Assembly (NCBI GenBank): GCA_022376515.1
Contig: WTXI01000043.1
Coordinates: 62,001 to 126,000 of the forward strand
Reading direction: 5' to 3'
From: Lactifluus volemus
Taxonomy: Eukaryota > Basidiomycota > Agaricomycetes > Russulales > Russulaceae
DNA: 64,000 nucleotides
In this document: in pieces, positions 37,292-48,086 of the stretch
Numbering within the stretch: position 1 is the stretch's first letter
Layout of the letters: each line of letters opens with the position of its first letter
Notes under the pieces: generated by a model
The model's database searches: none
Seen by the model: the letters and a program-made list of their open reading frames with translations, nothing else
What the model was told of the DNA's origin: nothing
Position numbers and translations under genes: made by a program

Positions 37292-37786
37292 TTCTTGCTA
37301 ATGCCGATCATCTCCTTTGCCCTTTTATACAGTACGATGAATGAGTGGTCTGTCAGCAAAGTGTGGATCCCGTGATGAGTACTACAGGGGTGCCGTTGCT
37401 GGTTGCTGGTTGCTGTATCCCTTTGACTTTTGACCTGGTCGCGCCGGGGAGGCCGAGAACCTAGACTTTTGAACGTGAATAATTCGCCAATTGATCATCG
37501 ATCTATGAAAGGGGCAGGACTCTTGAACGAACTGTTGAAAGCCAATACACCACTTACACACCGGTAACCATATACGACACTGGCGGTATAGGATTGCTCA
37601 GCTACATCTCATCTGATCACCCTGCCCACCCATCTCCGAGGTCTGTCAGCAAAAGTGTGAAGATCCCGTGATGAGTGCAGGGAAGCCGGAATATGCCTTT
37701 GAACGTATGAGGGCAGGACTCTTGAACGAGCTGTTGAACGCCAATACGGCAATGATTGCTCAGCCTACAACTGATCCTCATCTGAT
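37292..37786. promoter_or_regulatory. divergent promoter containing a broken direct duplication
   Basis: This 495-bp region lies between the starts of the GST (-) and SET-domain (+) genes. Three blocks occur twice in the same order: GGTCTGTCAGCAAA...GATCCCGTGATGAGT (37347 and 37640), TTTGAACGT (about 37468 and 37699) leading to GGGCAGGACTCTTGAACGA (37512 and 37711), and GATTGCTCAGC...CTCATCTGAT (about 37592 and 37754). The downstream copy is shorter by about 93 bp and ends directly in the ATG of the SET-domain gene. Confidence 0.75.
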
Positions 37787-39302
37787 ATGTCAGACTCAAG
37801 AACAATCTCGCCTCTCGAACACGATCTCAAATCGACCGTTCAATCACTCAAAAATGCTCACCCGACCCTCGGCGTTCCAAAACTTCTAGCACTCTTGCTG
37901 TCCGAAAATCCAACCTGGACCGTGAGCGAAAAACGTTTCCGACGCGTCTTGCAGCAACAACAGCAACAAGCAAAAAAGCCACATTCCGTCCTCTTCGTTT
38001 ACCCGTCCTCTACCCTCATCCAAGGTCTCGACCTCACAAAGTGGACCACGGCCGTCAAAGTAGAATATTTTGGCAAGCAAAAGGAAAAGGGTTGATCGCG
38101 AGAGAGCCAATTACCGAAGGTCAAGTCATATGGAAGGAAGATCCGTTCGTGATCGCGCCCGAATGGTCTCTCTCTCTCTCTCTCTCTCTTATCTCTCTTT
38201 TATCTGATTATTTTCACAAGGGAAATCTACGATCTGCAAGTCACCTCCCGCGCATGTACCTACTGCACCACGCCGCTACTCACAAACTCGTCCCTCGTCC
38301 TGTGCTGTCCCGCCACTGCCTCCTCCTCCTCGTCTGCAGTACCACCACCACCATCATGCCCGGCCCGATTCTGCAATCGACTCTGTCTCAAACGGTCAGA
38401 CAAGACTCACCCCCTCGTCTGTCCCACTCAAAACCCGGCTAGCGTCCCGCTTCTCGCGTTTGCGAGGAAACACGCCTGGATGGCTCTCCACGCTCTCACG
38501 CAGTCTGCCGCGCGGCTTCTCCTCGCTCATCGACACTCTACCGGTACCAGCAACGACGACGAGGGCGCGCTGCGCGACGACTGGAGTGTATACAGCGCAC
38601 TTGCGGAGCTTGGGATGGAGGAGCGTGCGCGAGGAAGCTGGTAAGCCCCTTTACTTGTTCGATGGGGGTCTCTCTTGCCCACACACACACATACACACAC
38701 GTTCTCTCTCTCAAGGTCAAACGGCGCCGAGCCAGATCGCGAGACTTGGGAGGCTGCACACTCGGCATTCGTACAAGCGTTCGTGTCTCCACCAGACGTG
38801 GCCTCCCAAAAAAAGCTTGCAAAGTTGCTGAAGCGACCTCTCCCAAAGGAGGTTGCAGACGCACTGTTCACGTATGACGGTTTTCTCCACGGGCTCGGTC
38901 GCATGAGTCTCAGTTGCGTGATGAAATCCAAGACTTTTTGTTATTTTTATTTTATTTTACTGACAATATATGATAGATCTCGAGGCTCATGGGGGATTGT
39001 ACACGTTGCATTCGCACCTGAACCATGGTTGCCGTCCTAACATCTCGATACGACACCTCGACCGACGCACTGCACTCTCACGGATCACGGTAGTGGCAAA
39101 ACGGGATATCGCGGTCGGTGAGGAATTGTTGGTCACATACGTTGATCCGTCTCTGGGAGTAGGTGAGAGACGGTCTCAGTTGGGGGCATGGGGATTTGGA
39201 GAGTGTCATTGCGAGCGGTGCGTCGAAGAGGAGAAACTGGTTGATACAGAGGCGACCATAGATTTAGAAAGAGAGCTCAAAGCCGGATTGGGTGTCATGT
39301 AG
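37787..39302 (+). CDS. SET5: SET5-like SET/MYND-type lysine methyltransferase
   Basis: Set5-type enzymes methylate lysines, including on histone H4. The start ATG 37787 opens a helical N-terminus (EHDLKSTVQSLKNAHPTLGV). The SET-N part reads GKGLIAREPITEGQVIWKEDPFVIAPEW. A Cys-rich MYND-like insert follows (CTYC...CCPA...RFCNRLCLKRS...HPLVC). The catalytic part is LEAHGGLYTLHSHLNHGCRPNISIRHL, then GEELLVTYVDPSLGVGERRSQL, and the post-SET Cys cluster is FGECHCERC. Introns are 38166-38220 (mostly a TC microsatellite), 38641-38715 and 38907-38976. At 38080-38090 the frame moves by one missing base in an AAGGAAAAGGG run. Alternatively, a 59-bp intron (38025-38083) would remove it. Only 99 bp separate this stop from the next gene. 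Confidence 0.85.
38166..38192. repeat. TC microsatellite within SET5-like intron
   Basis: About eleven to twelve TC units begin right at the splice donor GTCTCT and form half of the 55-bp intron. Confidence 0.85.
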
Positions 39303-39401
39303 TAGAATTTTTTTTAAAGTCAGAACCGTGAAATTCCGAGAGCTGTTGTTGACCAACGAGAAACCTTCATTCGACTGACTTTTTGACAAAGAGAGAGACA
39401 A

Positions 39402-40962
39402 ATGCTCAGAGCGACTCGCCTCGTTCGCTCTTCAAAACGTGGTTTTGCAACCGTCGTAGACTCTTCCTCTGGTTTCAAGGTCGCCGCTATCGACAATGCA
39501 CAGCCAACCTCGAGCGTCACCGTGCTACTAAAGGCAGGTAGTCGATATGAGTCCAAACCTGGACTTGCCCACGTACTCTCCAACTTTGCTTTCAAAGTAC
39601 GTGCTCCTTCCTTTGCGCCGTTGTTGCAGAGAGAGTAGCAGGCAGGATCATGGATCCCAGATATCCGCGTTGTCGTTGTGACGTATTCGGCAATCGTACT
39701 TGGTGGCTTACCTTTTTTCTCTCTCTTCAGAGCACCGGAAAGAGGTCTGCGCTTGGCACCGTTCGTGAAGCCGAGCTCTACGGCGGTGTCCTCTCTTCAT
39801 CACTCTCCCGTGAGCACCTAGCGCTCACTGCCGAGTTTCTCCGTGGTGATGAGTGCGTGTGTACCCACATTCTCTTGCACATCCCCGCAACTCACGTCAA
39901 CCCACAGGACCTATTTCATCGACGTCCTCGCTTCTTTCCTCGCCTCACCCAAATTCACTCGCCATGAGCTTAACGAATATGTGCTCCCCGCGGTCCATTC
40001 AGAATCCAGCGCCGCCACTCAAGCCGCTCCCACTCACGCTGTTGAGCTCGCCCACTCATTAGCTTTTCGCAATGGTCTCGGCCACTCTCTCTACGCAGAT
40101 AGCCATGCTACTGGCAGCATTACAGCAGATGATGTGCGGGACTTACACACGCGGGCGGTCAGCAACCCGAGCAACGTAGCCATCCTCGGCACGGGTATCT
40201 CTACCGAGTCGCTCGCCAAGCACTTTGAGAGCGTGTTTGCCGCTCATCACACAAAGTCCTCGACTACCGCTTCTACGCCTGCTCCCGCGACGACCTACCA
40301 CGGCGGTTCGACCCGCGTTGCGTCCGCACACGGTGGCCCGCAAGCACTCTTCATCGGTTTTGGCAGCACCAAGTCTACTTCCGTTCCCGCTTTGCATGCC
40401 CTCGCCGCACACCTGAACCCGGTCCCGGCTCTCAAATGGGCTTCGAGTGTCGCACCCTGGGCATCCGCAATCCCCGCCGGTGTCTACGCACGCAGCGTGC
40501 TCCTGCCTTACTCGGACGCAACGCTCATCGGCGTCGTGCTCGAGGGTACAGACGGTGCAGCGCTCAAGGAGGGCGCAAAGGCCGTCGTCGCGGCTTTCAG
40601 GGACGCCGCGGTGCCTGGTAAAGTTGGCGCGGAGGTCCTGGCGCGCGCGGTGGCGAGGGCTAGGTTCCAGCTCGTGGCGGGCGTCGAGGCTCGTGACGGG
40701 TACGTGGGCGCGTTTGGGCCCGCGGTGCTTAGAGGTGAGAAAACGACGGCGACGGCGACGACTCTCTTGGATGGTGTGCAGGCGGTCAGTGCGGCTAGTC
40801 TTTCTCAGGTAGGAGTGACACACATTGTCGTGTCAAGTGGTGATCACACAATTTGTATTTTTTTAGGTTGCGGGCGACCTCGTCAAGAGCAAACCTACGT
40901 ACGTCGCGGTTGGAGACTTGCACACGCTGCCGTACGCAGATGAGATTGGGCTCAGCGCATGA
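39402..40962 (+). CDS. QCR2: ubiquinol-cytochrome c reductase core protein 2 (complex III)
   Basis: This non-catalytic M16-peptidase-like core subunit of mitochondrial complex III sits on the matrix side of the inner membrane. Exons are 39402-39596, 39731-39852, 39908-40808 and 40867-40962, about 437 residues, close to other fungal Qcr2 proteins. The N-terminus (MLRATRLVRSSKRGFATV) is a typical mitochondrial presequence. The M16 fold shows TSSVTVLLKAGSRYESKPGLAHVLSNFAFK and LYGGVLSSSLSREHLALTAEFLRGDE. The zinc-binding HxxEH motif of active peptidases is absent (HVLSN instead), as known for core 2. The second half is Ala-rich and ends SKPTYVAVGDLHTLPYADEIGL. All splice sites are canonical. The gene directly follows the SET-domain gene on the same strand. 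Confidence 0.92.
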
Positions 40963-41240
40963 TGTTGGCTGGGTGGTCATGATAACGGGTAGTAGGGAAA
41001 GGACAGACAGACAAAAAAACGGTTCCAAATTATTATTTTTTTTGTTAAATTTAACTGTGGTTCTCTTCTTCCCCGTATGATAGATCAATCAAAAACCCAT
41101 TTAGACATGTTTTGCACCACAACTTTTACCAACCCGCGTCTTCTTACGGCCCAGGGGGGTAAAAAAATAAAAATAAAAGTGGGAAGACCGACTTGTGATA
41201 AAGTTTGTTATGTGCCTTGATGCGAAGTTCGGGCAAAAAA

Positions 41241-41266
41241 AGCCACGAAGGAAACCCTTCGTGGCT
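41241..41266. other. perfect 11-bp stem with 4-base loop between convergent genes
   Basis: AGCCACGAAGG at 41241-41251 pairs with CCTTCGTGGCT at 41256-41266. It follows a poly-A run and lies in the 945-bp gap (40963-41907) between the 3' ends of QCR2 and NAA30. It could structure a 3' untranslated region. Nothing else was seen in this gap besides A/T runs. Confidence 0.7.
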
Positions 41267-41907
41267 GGCTTGCTGCGCAACGTGGTCAAGAAGAAGTTGC
41301 CACGTATTTGTTTTTTCTTTGCTTGTGGTTACAGTCACAAGTACCTTTTTGGTTCGAGAGAACTTCTTGGCGCGCGCTACGCCGCCACGTCTCCACGTCT
41401 CCACCACCACCACCACTATCCAACGCCACACAAATGTCCAAAAAGGCCACAAAAAATTAACTTTTGTTTAATCTCTCCACACAAAAACTGACATAACCTC
41501 GATGGTCGATCAAATCTTATCCATCTATCAAATCGGAAGAAATCTATCGAAATTGGTTGGAGACGGTGTTCATCAGGAAGAGCTTGGGGTTTCCCGATAT
41601 GGGCGGGAAGGGTAATTAAAAAGAAAGAAAGAGGTCGCAGAGGAAGAGCGAGAAGGAAGATAGTATATGCAAGTTTTATTGATGGTTTTACAACAAAAAA
41701 AAGCGTTACAGAGTATCTTATTCTTATGTGACGGAGGGGTGGGGTGGAAATGCTACGTTCTACGTACAGAGTTCCCTCCACTGAAATTCAATGTTGGGAG
41801 AACGGTGATTAATACAGCCCAGTGCAAAAAAAAAAAGTTGCCAAGAGGGTGGGGGGTATTTACGGAGAGAGCGGAGAGCCGTGGAATGGCGGAACGGAAC
41901 CTATGAA

Positions 41908-43112
41908 TCACCGGCCCGACACACGGTCGTCGTCTTCCTCAGAAGGCCAGACGGTGATCATGCGACAGGCACGTAGGGCGGCGACGCGGCGACGGAGCCG
42001 CACGAGTTTCGCCGTGTCTTCTGCAAAGTCCTCTCCATCCGAAGAGCCTTCGTCGGGGTCATACGAAAAAGGAGAGGACGAGGACGAGGAGGAAGGTGAG
42101 GAAGGCGAGGAAGACGGAAGCGATTTCCTCTGTGACATCGTCATCGATGTTGTTGTTGTTGCAGCGCCGTCTTTGATGCCGGCACCACCGCTGAGCGGGA
42201 GCACGAGGCGGAACGCATCTTTGCCGTTCAGATAGAAGCGGTGTAGACGCTTCTCTGGGACGAAGCCGAGTGAGGTGTACAAAGCGAGTGCAGGCGCGTT
42301 GTCATACTCAGTCTCGAGCGCGATCTTGTTTCAGAAAAAAAAACAAAAAGGTAAATCGTCAGCTTTCAAAAGTTGCGAGTTGTTTTAAGGAAGGAAGAAA
42401 AGGGGAAATTATGGAATGGAAGGAGGGGGGTGTGCGAAGGGAAGGGAACGGGGTGGGACGGAGGGGGTGGTGGTGGTGGTGAAAGAGCGGAGGAGAAGGA
42501 GGGGTTCGGATCTGAAGCGAGTGGCAAGTGTGGGGGTTGACACGAGTTTAGGGAGATGGGGTTAGGGGGATGCAACGTGGTGTGGATGGGTTGGCTTACC
42601 TCCTGTGCGCCGTTGGCCTGCATGACACTGATAGAGTGACGGACGAGCGCAGATGCTATTCGGGTGTCGATGAGTAGGACAAAACAATACGAGAGAGAGA
42701 GAATCGTACCGATACCACGCTTGCGATAACCCTTGTCAACACTGAGCATAGCTATGTATCCCCGTAGGTGCCGCTCACGATGGGGGGATTGCTTGCATAC
42801 AATAACTCCTACGGGATGCTGGACGCCCTGAGCGTATGCCTAGAAAAAAAAAGACATTTGAGTGCATCGCCAGGGCGGGAAATCAAAAAAGAAAAACAAG
42901 TACAAGGAAGGAAAGGTGAGGCCTGTGGGGAAGGAGATGATGGGTCAGCTGTTGGGATGATCCGGGGAATGCGGGGGAGGGACAAACCATTGGTGAAGAA
43001 AATAGCGGTAAGTGTAAACGACGTAAGGCTCCGATAGCTCGCCTTGGACGAGGGAGATGATGTGGGGGAGCTCATGCTCTCCGCTGTAGGCGCGATAAGT
43101 GATGGAATCCAT
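41908..43112 (-). CDS. NAA30: N-alpha-acetyltransferase 30, NatC catalytic subunit (MAK3)
   Basis: This GNAT enzyme acetylates nascent proteins starting with Met followed by a hydrophobic residue, acting with Naa35 and Naa38 at the ribosome. The start is ATG 43112 ([20 protein letters not shown]). The family core [20 protein letters not shown] ends at an intron. Then come PHLSFL, and after another intron [10 protein letters not shown] and [18 protein letters not shown], the acetyl-CoA-binding loop. [12 protein letters not shown] and [20 protein letters not shown] follow, and the core ends [19 protein letters not shown]. Past this, the protein carries about 90 extra residues: a Ser-rich, acidic tail followed by Arg-rich residues, ending at 41908. 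The intron before ALETEYDN is about 270 bp, longer than the others. Function is clear from the motifs. Confidence 0.9.
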
Positions 43113-43263
43113 TAGTGCGACTCGTTGTCTGTCTAACCTGGCTCTTATATAAATGCCGTGCCGATTATTATAGTCCGAGTCTCCGAGATCAAGCATGTTC
43201 CGTCTCGTGCCTCCACACTAAAAAAAACACGTACGACCACAGCCCTGTGAACAGCTTTGAACC

Positions 43264-44397
43264 TTACTCGACAACCTTGTGACCCTCTAGTTCCACAAGT
43301 TTGCTTTTCCCATCCTGCTGCACCGCACCCATGCTGTATAGCCTCAAGTACATATTTACCCAAATGACGACGCTCCCCCTTCCGGACCGCTCAGTGTTGA
43401 AATCTATTCCGGAGAAATCGGAACACTTCCAGCTCTTGACTAAGCCCCCGCATTGTACAAAAGTTGACACTTTTGCACGGCAGCACCTCAAGGCGCGCGG
43501 GCTGATCTCTAGCCAATGAGAGTGGGCCCCGCTCCTCCTCGGCGAACATCCCTTTATAGAAATGCTCCGACACGGGTGTCGGCCATCGAAACGGGCAGTA
43601 TTGCATTCGCCGCGGTGTGAGGTGCTGCAACACCTTAGTCGGGAAAAATCTGGCTCGTATCGATTCACTCCGCAGCATTGGCACAACGGAAAGGGGAAAA
43701 AAAAAGGCAAATTCGGGCTGACTGATAGGCTATAGCCGAGAACGTAACAAATGTCGAGCAGGCGTACAGTAGAGGGGTTCTTCGCCGCCCCCTCACCCCG
43801 CGGAGAATGAATGCTGTTTCTTTCGAACGGCCGCTTCAACTTCCAGGCTTCCCGTGGCACGCGAAACGCAACCATGCGGTGGTTTCGCGAGGTGTTTCAT
43901 CACCGTCGATTCGAGTCCGCCGATCAAAAAAGCTCGTCGCCCATTGCACGAGTCTCTGTATCTTGAGGATGTGCCTCAAGTTCTTGTTCTTCTTGCGAGA
44001 TTCAATCAGGGTCGAGAGCGTTGGCGTGTATGATGAAACGCTATCCGTCAGAGAAGTACCTCTTGATACCATCCCTTTGATTCAATTGGCCCCGCAGCAT
44101 GGAGGGGAAGATAACAAAAGTCGGACGTCGAACACCACCACACTTGACATTGTACGCGTATCCCCAGTTCGCCACGTCCTGACGAACCAACCAAGTCGTA
44201 CAGTTCAGAGAGTACAAAAGCGCAGCGAGCGCTGACCAAGTGTCCAACAACTCTTTCCTTTCAGCTTGATCGTCCGTGTGTAGAATCCCTTCGGCCGTAG
44301 GTATGAGGACAGGCGCTGAATTACGCGACATGATAAGGACGTCGCAGCGGAAGCGGCAGTGATTGACGATGATCATGGGACGACACGCGGCTGCCAT
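43264..44397 (-). CDS. unassigned candidate gene fragments
   Basis: Two regions look protein-like on the minus strand. Around 44325-44200 an ATG opens a Ser-, Ala- and Leu-rich helix-like segment (DDQAERKELLDTWSALAALL). Around 44060-43890 there is a segment with LIESRKKNKNLRHILKIQRL. ORFs continue to 43264, the last ending KLVELEGHKVVE. No domain is recognised and the exon links are not convincing. It could be a multi-exon gene or a decayed copy. It borders a mobile-element-rich region on its upstream side. Confidence 0.22.
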
Positions 44398-44689
44398 TTG
44401 GAGGATTTATAACCTTGAGAAAGTTCAAACCTCGATCTACTCAACGATCTCGCCACGCTTTACGCTCGACCGTGACCATCTGACCGAACCAATCGGGCTG
44501 TTGGTGATCGTCCGGCGATGTCCAACCACGAGTCCGTTGCCGGCGGTGGCGCCTCCTCAGATATGTGGTGGTGACGGACTTCCAATTCGCCGGCTAACGG
44601 CCACAAACCGGTCGGCGAGCTCTCACGTTTTTGCTTTCGCCCGAAGCGGCTCATCAAAGTAGGCCTCCCGCCCTCGCTCGAGGGCTCCC

Positions 44690-45024
44690 CACTGCCTTTT
44701 CCGGTGAACCCTCCTCGATGTGGTAGCAGGACCGGCGGCAGCTGGAGTAGTGGTAGCAACTGCGAGTGGCACGCTTGGCAGTGGAGAGGGCGCTGTTTCA
44801 CTGGCTGTGTCTGGTTCAGATGCTGCCTCAAGCTCACCTTGGAACTGATAATAGATCTCCTTCTGATGCTTTGAAGCACAGAATACTCAATGGACAACGC
44901 TGGTTGAGTCATCCTTTGACTTGTATTTGGCCTTGAGGGTGCATACAGCCATACCAGTTGGTGAAGCACTCAAACTTGTACTGCCCAAAGAATAGATCTT
45001 GGGTTCCAATCCAGCACACAGGAG
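44690..45024 (-). mobile_element. mobile-element coding debris left of the TIR element
   Basis: The minus strand reads SLGSTSLSASPTGMAVCTLK and nearby Lys-rich text with in-frame stops. Together with similar text beyond the other end of the TIR element (46511-47540), this suggests that the TIR element inserted into an older element. I cannot name the family. Confidence 0.3.
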
Positions 45025-46510
45025 GTGGGCATCAGGAAAATCCAGAAAAAACTTAGTCAGCTTAACCAGCTTATTTCATTTTTAAGCCTGTCAAGTTGCT
45101 CAAGTTGCTTATTTTTTACTTAGAAAATGAGTATGTACAACAAGTAAGCAAATCAAGGCCAAAGATAAGCACATTAAGTAATTAAGATGTGTAAGACACT
45201 TAAGACAAGCAAAACAGAAATAAAAAATAAATTTATGTAATTTAACTAAAGTCCGAAAAAAAATATGCTAAGTCGCGACTCGCGAAATTTTCGCTAAGTC
45301 GTTACAGTGGGTGTATTATTTACTACTGTTTGCACAATGTTGATTTTCGTGCCTCTCGAGTCTGCCGCCGCTTTCCATCTCTCCCTCTATCCCCCTCCGT
45401 TGTTGTCTGCCTCACCCCAACACGTCCCACCGCTGCCTCCTCCGCGTCCCCTCCTTCTCTGCCCCTGCCCCTGCCCCCTTCTCTGCCTCCTTCTCTGCCT
45501 CCCTCTCTGCCTCCCTCTCTGGCTCTGGCTCTGGCTCTTGTTCTGGGTCTGCCTCTTCGCGTCGTCATGCGCCTCCTGTGCCCGCGCCTCCCCCACCGCT
45601 TTTGTTTCCTCTTGGATCCACTGCCTCTGTGAGGCAGTCTACGTTGTCGCGCTGCCTGCGCCGACGTCCTGGTACGTTATCACGCTGCCTGCCCCGCCTC
45701 AACGCGAACTGACTTTTTTTCTTTTTTTTCGTCGCCTCCTCCTCCTTGACTACCTCCTCCCGCGCTGCCGCCTCTGCTCCCTGGACCACCACCCCCTGCG
45801 CCTCCTCCTCCTACGTCTCGCGCCTCCTCCCGTGCCTCCTCCCGCGCCTCCCGTGCCTCCTCCCGCGCCTCCCGTGCCTCCTCCCACGTCCCGCGCCTTC
45901 TCCTGCGCTTCCTCCTGCGCTTCCTCGCTCCCTCGTGCCCCGCGCCTCCTGTGCGTCCCGTGCATTCTCTCGCGCCTCCCGCGCGCCTCGCCTCCTCCCG
46001 TGCGCCTCGCCTCCTCCCACGCGTTCTCTCTCGCCTCCCATGCGCCTCGCCTCCGCCCGCGCGTTCTCTCGTGCCTTCCACGCCCCTCGCCTCCTCCCGC
46101 GCCTCCTGCGGCCTCCTCCCACGCCTCCACCACCACCACCACCACCACCACCACCTCCCTGTGGTCCTGCAGCCCCCACCCCTGCCAGGGCTGTTCCACC
46201 AAGGCTGGTGGAACCATTGTCTCCTGTACATAGTCATGTTGTAGTTTAGCTCAATATATGATTTTTATTGCCCTAAATCTGTGTGCTTGAAAGATTTTGG
46301 TAAGCACAGATCTAAGCTGCCATTTAAGTGAACTAAGCCCAAAATAAGCATCAATAAGCCCTGGCTAAGCAAATTAAGGAGAAGACCTAGCTTAGCCTAA
46401 GCATGGCCAGCTTAGAGACATTTTGCTTAAAAGTGCTTAGAAGTGTTGTTAAGTCATATTAAGCATGCTCAAGCACTGTTAAGAAAAACTCGGATTTTCC
46501 TGATGCTCAC
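45025..46510. mobile_element. 1.49-kb non-autonomous TIR DNA element with pyrimidine-rich core
   Basis: Terminal inverted repeats GTGGGCATCAGGAAAATCC (45025-45043) and its complement GGATTTTCCTGATGCTCAC (46492-46510) match at 18 of 19 bases. Inside each end lies an A/T-rich subterminal zone (about 45050-45290 and 46270-46490) crowded with TAAGC/GCTTA motifs in both orientations. The core, about 45350-46190, is a strongly pyrimidine-rich tract on the + strand dominated by CCTCC, CGCCTCC and CTCTG units and ending in a CCA microsatellite (46130-46155). Long ORFs in the core are low-complexity and not real genes. No transposase is present. I did not find a clean target-site duplication. Confidence 0.72.
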
Positions 46511-46598
46511 TCAATGATGGCACCAATAAACTTTGGTCCCTTTATGGACGGGAAGCTAAGAATCATGATGATACAGTTTCCATTTTGGGTCATAGGCT

Positions 46599-46895
46599 TC
46601 ACAGGCAACAACCATGAAAGACTTAGTGGCATTGATCTTGCTCACAAAGCTCAGAAAGAAGTTCTCTCATGTGGCAAAGTATAAGTCAGTGGCCAAAGAA
46701 TTCTATACCATAGTCAAGGTACAGTAGGGTTTAAGCCTGTTGGGCTGACAGTGACAGGCTTAAACCCTACTGTACCTTGACTATGGTATAGAATTCTTTG
46801 GCCACTGACTTATACTTTGCCACATGAGAGAACTTCTTTCTGAGCTTTGTGAGCAAGATCAATGCCACTAAGTCTTTCATGGTTGTTGCCTGTGA
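46599..46895. repeat. perfect foldback: 142-bp arms, 13-bp loop
   Basis: The arms 46599-46740 and 46754-46895 are exact reverse complements by eye. The loop is 46741-46753. The right arm lies in a minus-strand ORF (46767-47066) with mobile-element-like text, so the left arm is an inverted duplicate of a coding fragment. Confidence 0.9.
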
Positions 46896-47245
46896 TAGAA
46901 AATCCATGATCCTTTGGCAGTTGTCAGGGTCTATCAGCATCAGGTTGATGTCTTCCTTGAGAAGCTGTGAAAGGAGTGGTATCACCTGGGCTTTGTAGCC
47001 ATCACCACAGTGTAATTGTTGATTTGGTAGTTGCTTGCAGAGAATGCCCATTACAGTCATTCCCATGGTTTGTCCAGGAGCTTAGACCACACCATCATGG
47101 AACAAAGGAGCAAAGGAAGGAACTGTTACAGTTATGCAGACTTATCCATTGCTGGAGTCTGACACTGTCAGGCTGACATCACCAGCACATTTTAGTGAGC
47201 ATCAGACCAACAACTAGAAGATGAGCTGCTGATGCAGCTGAGATG

Positions 47246-47339
47246 GTAGATGTTGGTGAGTGATTTGCAAGGGATGAACCTGAGACACCACTGGGTGGGT
47301 CTCAGGTTTGTCCCTTGCAAATCACTCACCAACATCTAC
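47246..47339. repeat. foldback: 41-bp arms (39/41), 12-bp loop
   Basis: The arms are 47246-47286 and 47299-47339, with loop 47287-47298. It lies about 350 bp from the perfect 142-bp foldback in the same mobile-element debris. Confidence 0.85.
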
Positions 47340-47669
47340 TGCAGGCTTCATGCATATCTGGATCAAGAACTACTCCACACTTGCTCTCCAGCCTCCACTG
47401 TTTTTTTGTAAGATCACTGGCCATAGGGGACCTTATCTCATAGGCGGACGCGACACCAGGATTGAGAAAAGGAAAGCTCATCACGCGCAGAATGTCGTGA
47501 CCATTCGACAAAGAAAAAGAATACAGGTATTTTGAAAAACTTACAGTCCAGCGTCCTCTTCGCCAACTAGTGTCCTAACGGAACTGGGTCAAAGTCTCCA
47601 GCGATCTGTACGGGAACGAACTATCTTTCCCAATAAAAGGTGTAGATGTATATATGAAGGAGATGAACG

Positions 47670-48086
47670 TCAGAGCGACTGGTTTGCCTGTTCCCGCAAC
47701 CATTCCACTACCGCCGCAAAGCCGGCGCTCGCGAGGAAGCTCCAATCGAACACAGATCCGAAAGTCTCACATGCCCAGGTGAGTGAGTCGAACAGAAGTA
47801 CGCCAAAGACGAGCGCAGTCACGAAGATGATAAACTACCAATGATTGTTGACGCTTGGAAAGACGTGAGTCGCAGTTTGATAAACGGATTCTAAACCTTA
47901 CCGCAATTCGGGCAATGGCTAAACCTGATGATTAAAATCCGTGATGTAATCTGAGAATTATAGCTTACTGGTCAGAGCGCGCGATACATCTGTCACAAAT
48001 CCGGCAATGTTTCGAACGCGGAGGCTTTCTTGCCTACTTGATTGCGTATTCCGGGTTACGAGCGAGCTCGAAACGGAAAGGAACAT
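47670..48086 (-). CDS. small predicted membrane protein (101 residues, three exons)
   Basis: The ATG at 48086 opens exon 1 (48086-47969). Exons 2 and 3 are 47924-47902 and 47834-47670. Both introns (44 and 67 bp) have GTAAG donors and TAG/CAG acceptors and keep the frame. The protein begins MFLSVSSSLVTRNTQSS and continues with ESLRVRNIAGFVTDVSRAL. A strongly hydrophobic segment, FIIFVTALVFGVLLF, follows, then DSLTWACETFGSVFDWSFL and a hydrophilic end WLREQANQSL. One transmembrane helix is likely. I do not recognise the family. Another frame of exon 1 mimics a DHHC-type Cys motif, but it lacks its continuation. Further upstream exons are possible. Confidence 0.5.

Noticed and set aside
45307..46249. 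Very long Pro/Arg- or Gly-rich ORFs on both strands
   Set aside because: They arise from the pyrimidine-rich low-complexity core of the TIR element; all frames are open for the same compositional reason.
47968..48033. A 22-codon minus-strand reading (RKPPRSKHCRICDRCIARSD) that matches the Cys-rich motif of DHHC palmitoyltransferases
   Set aside because: The frame is blocked upstream by a stop, the following DHHC and NCxG parts are absent, and another frame of the same DNA joins smoothly through two introns to a membrane segment. I treat it as a striking coincidence, though it merits a quick search.
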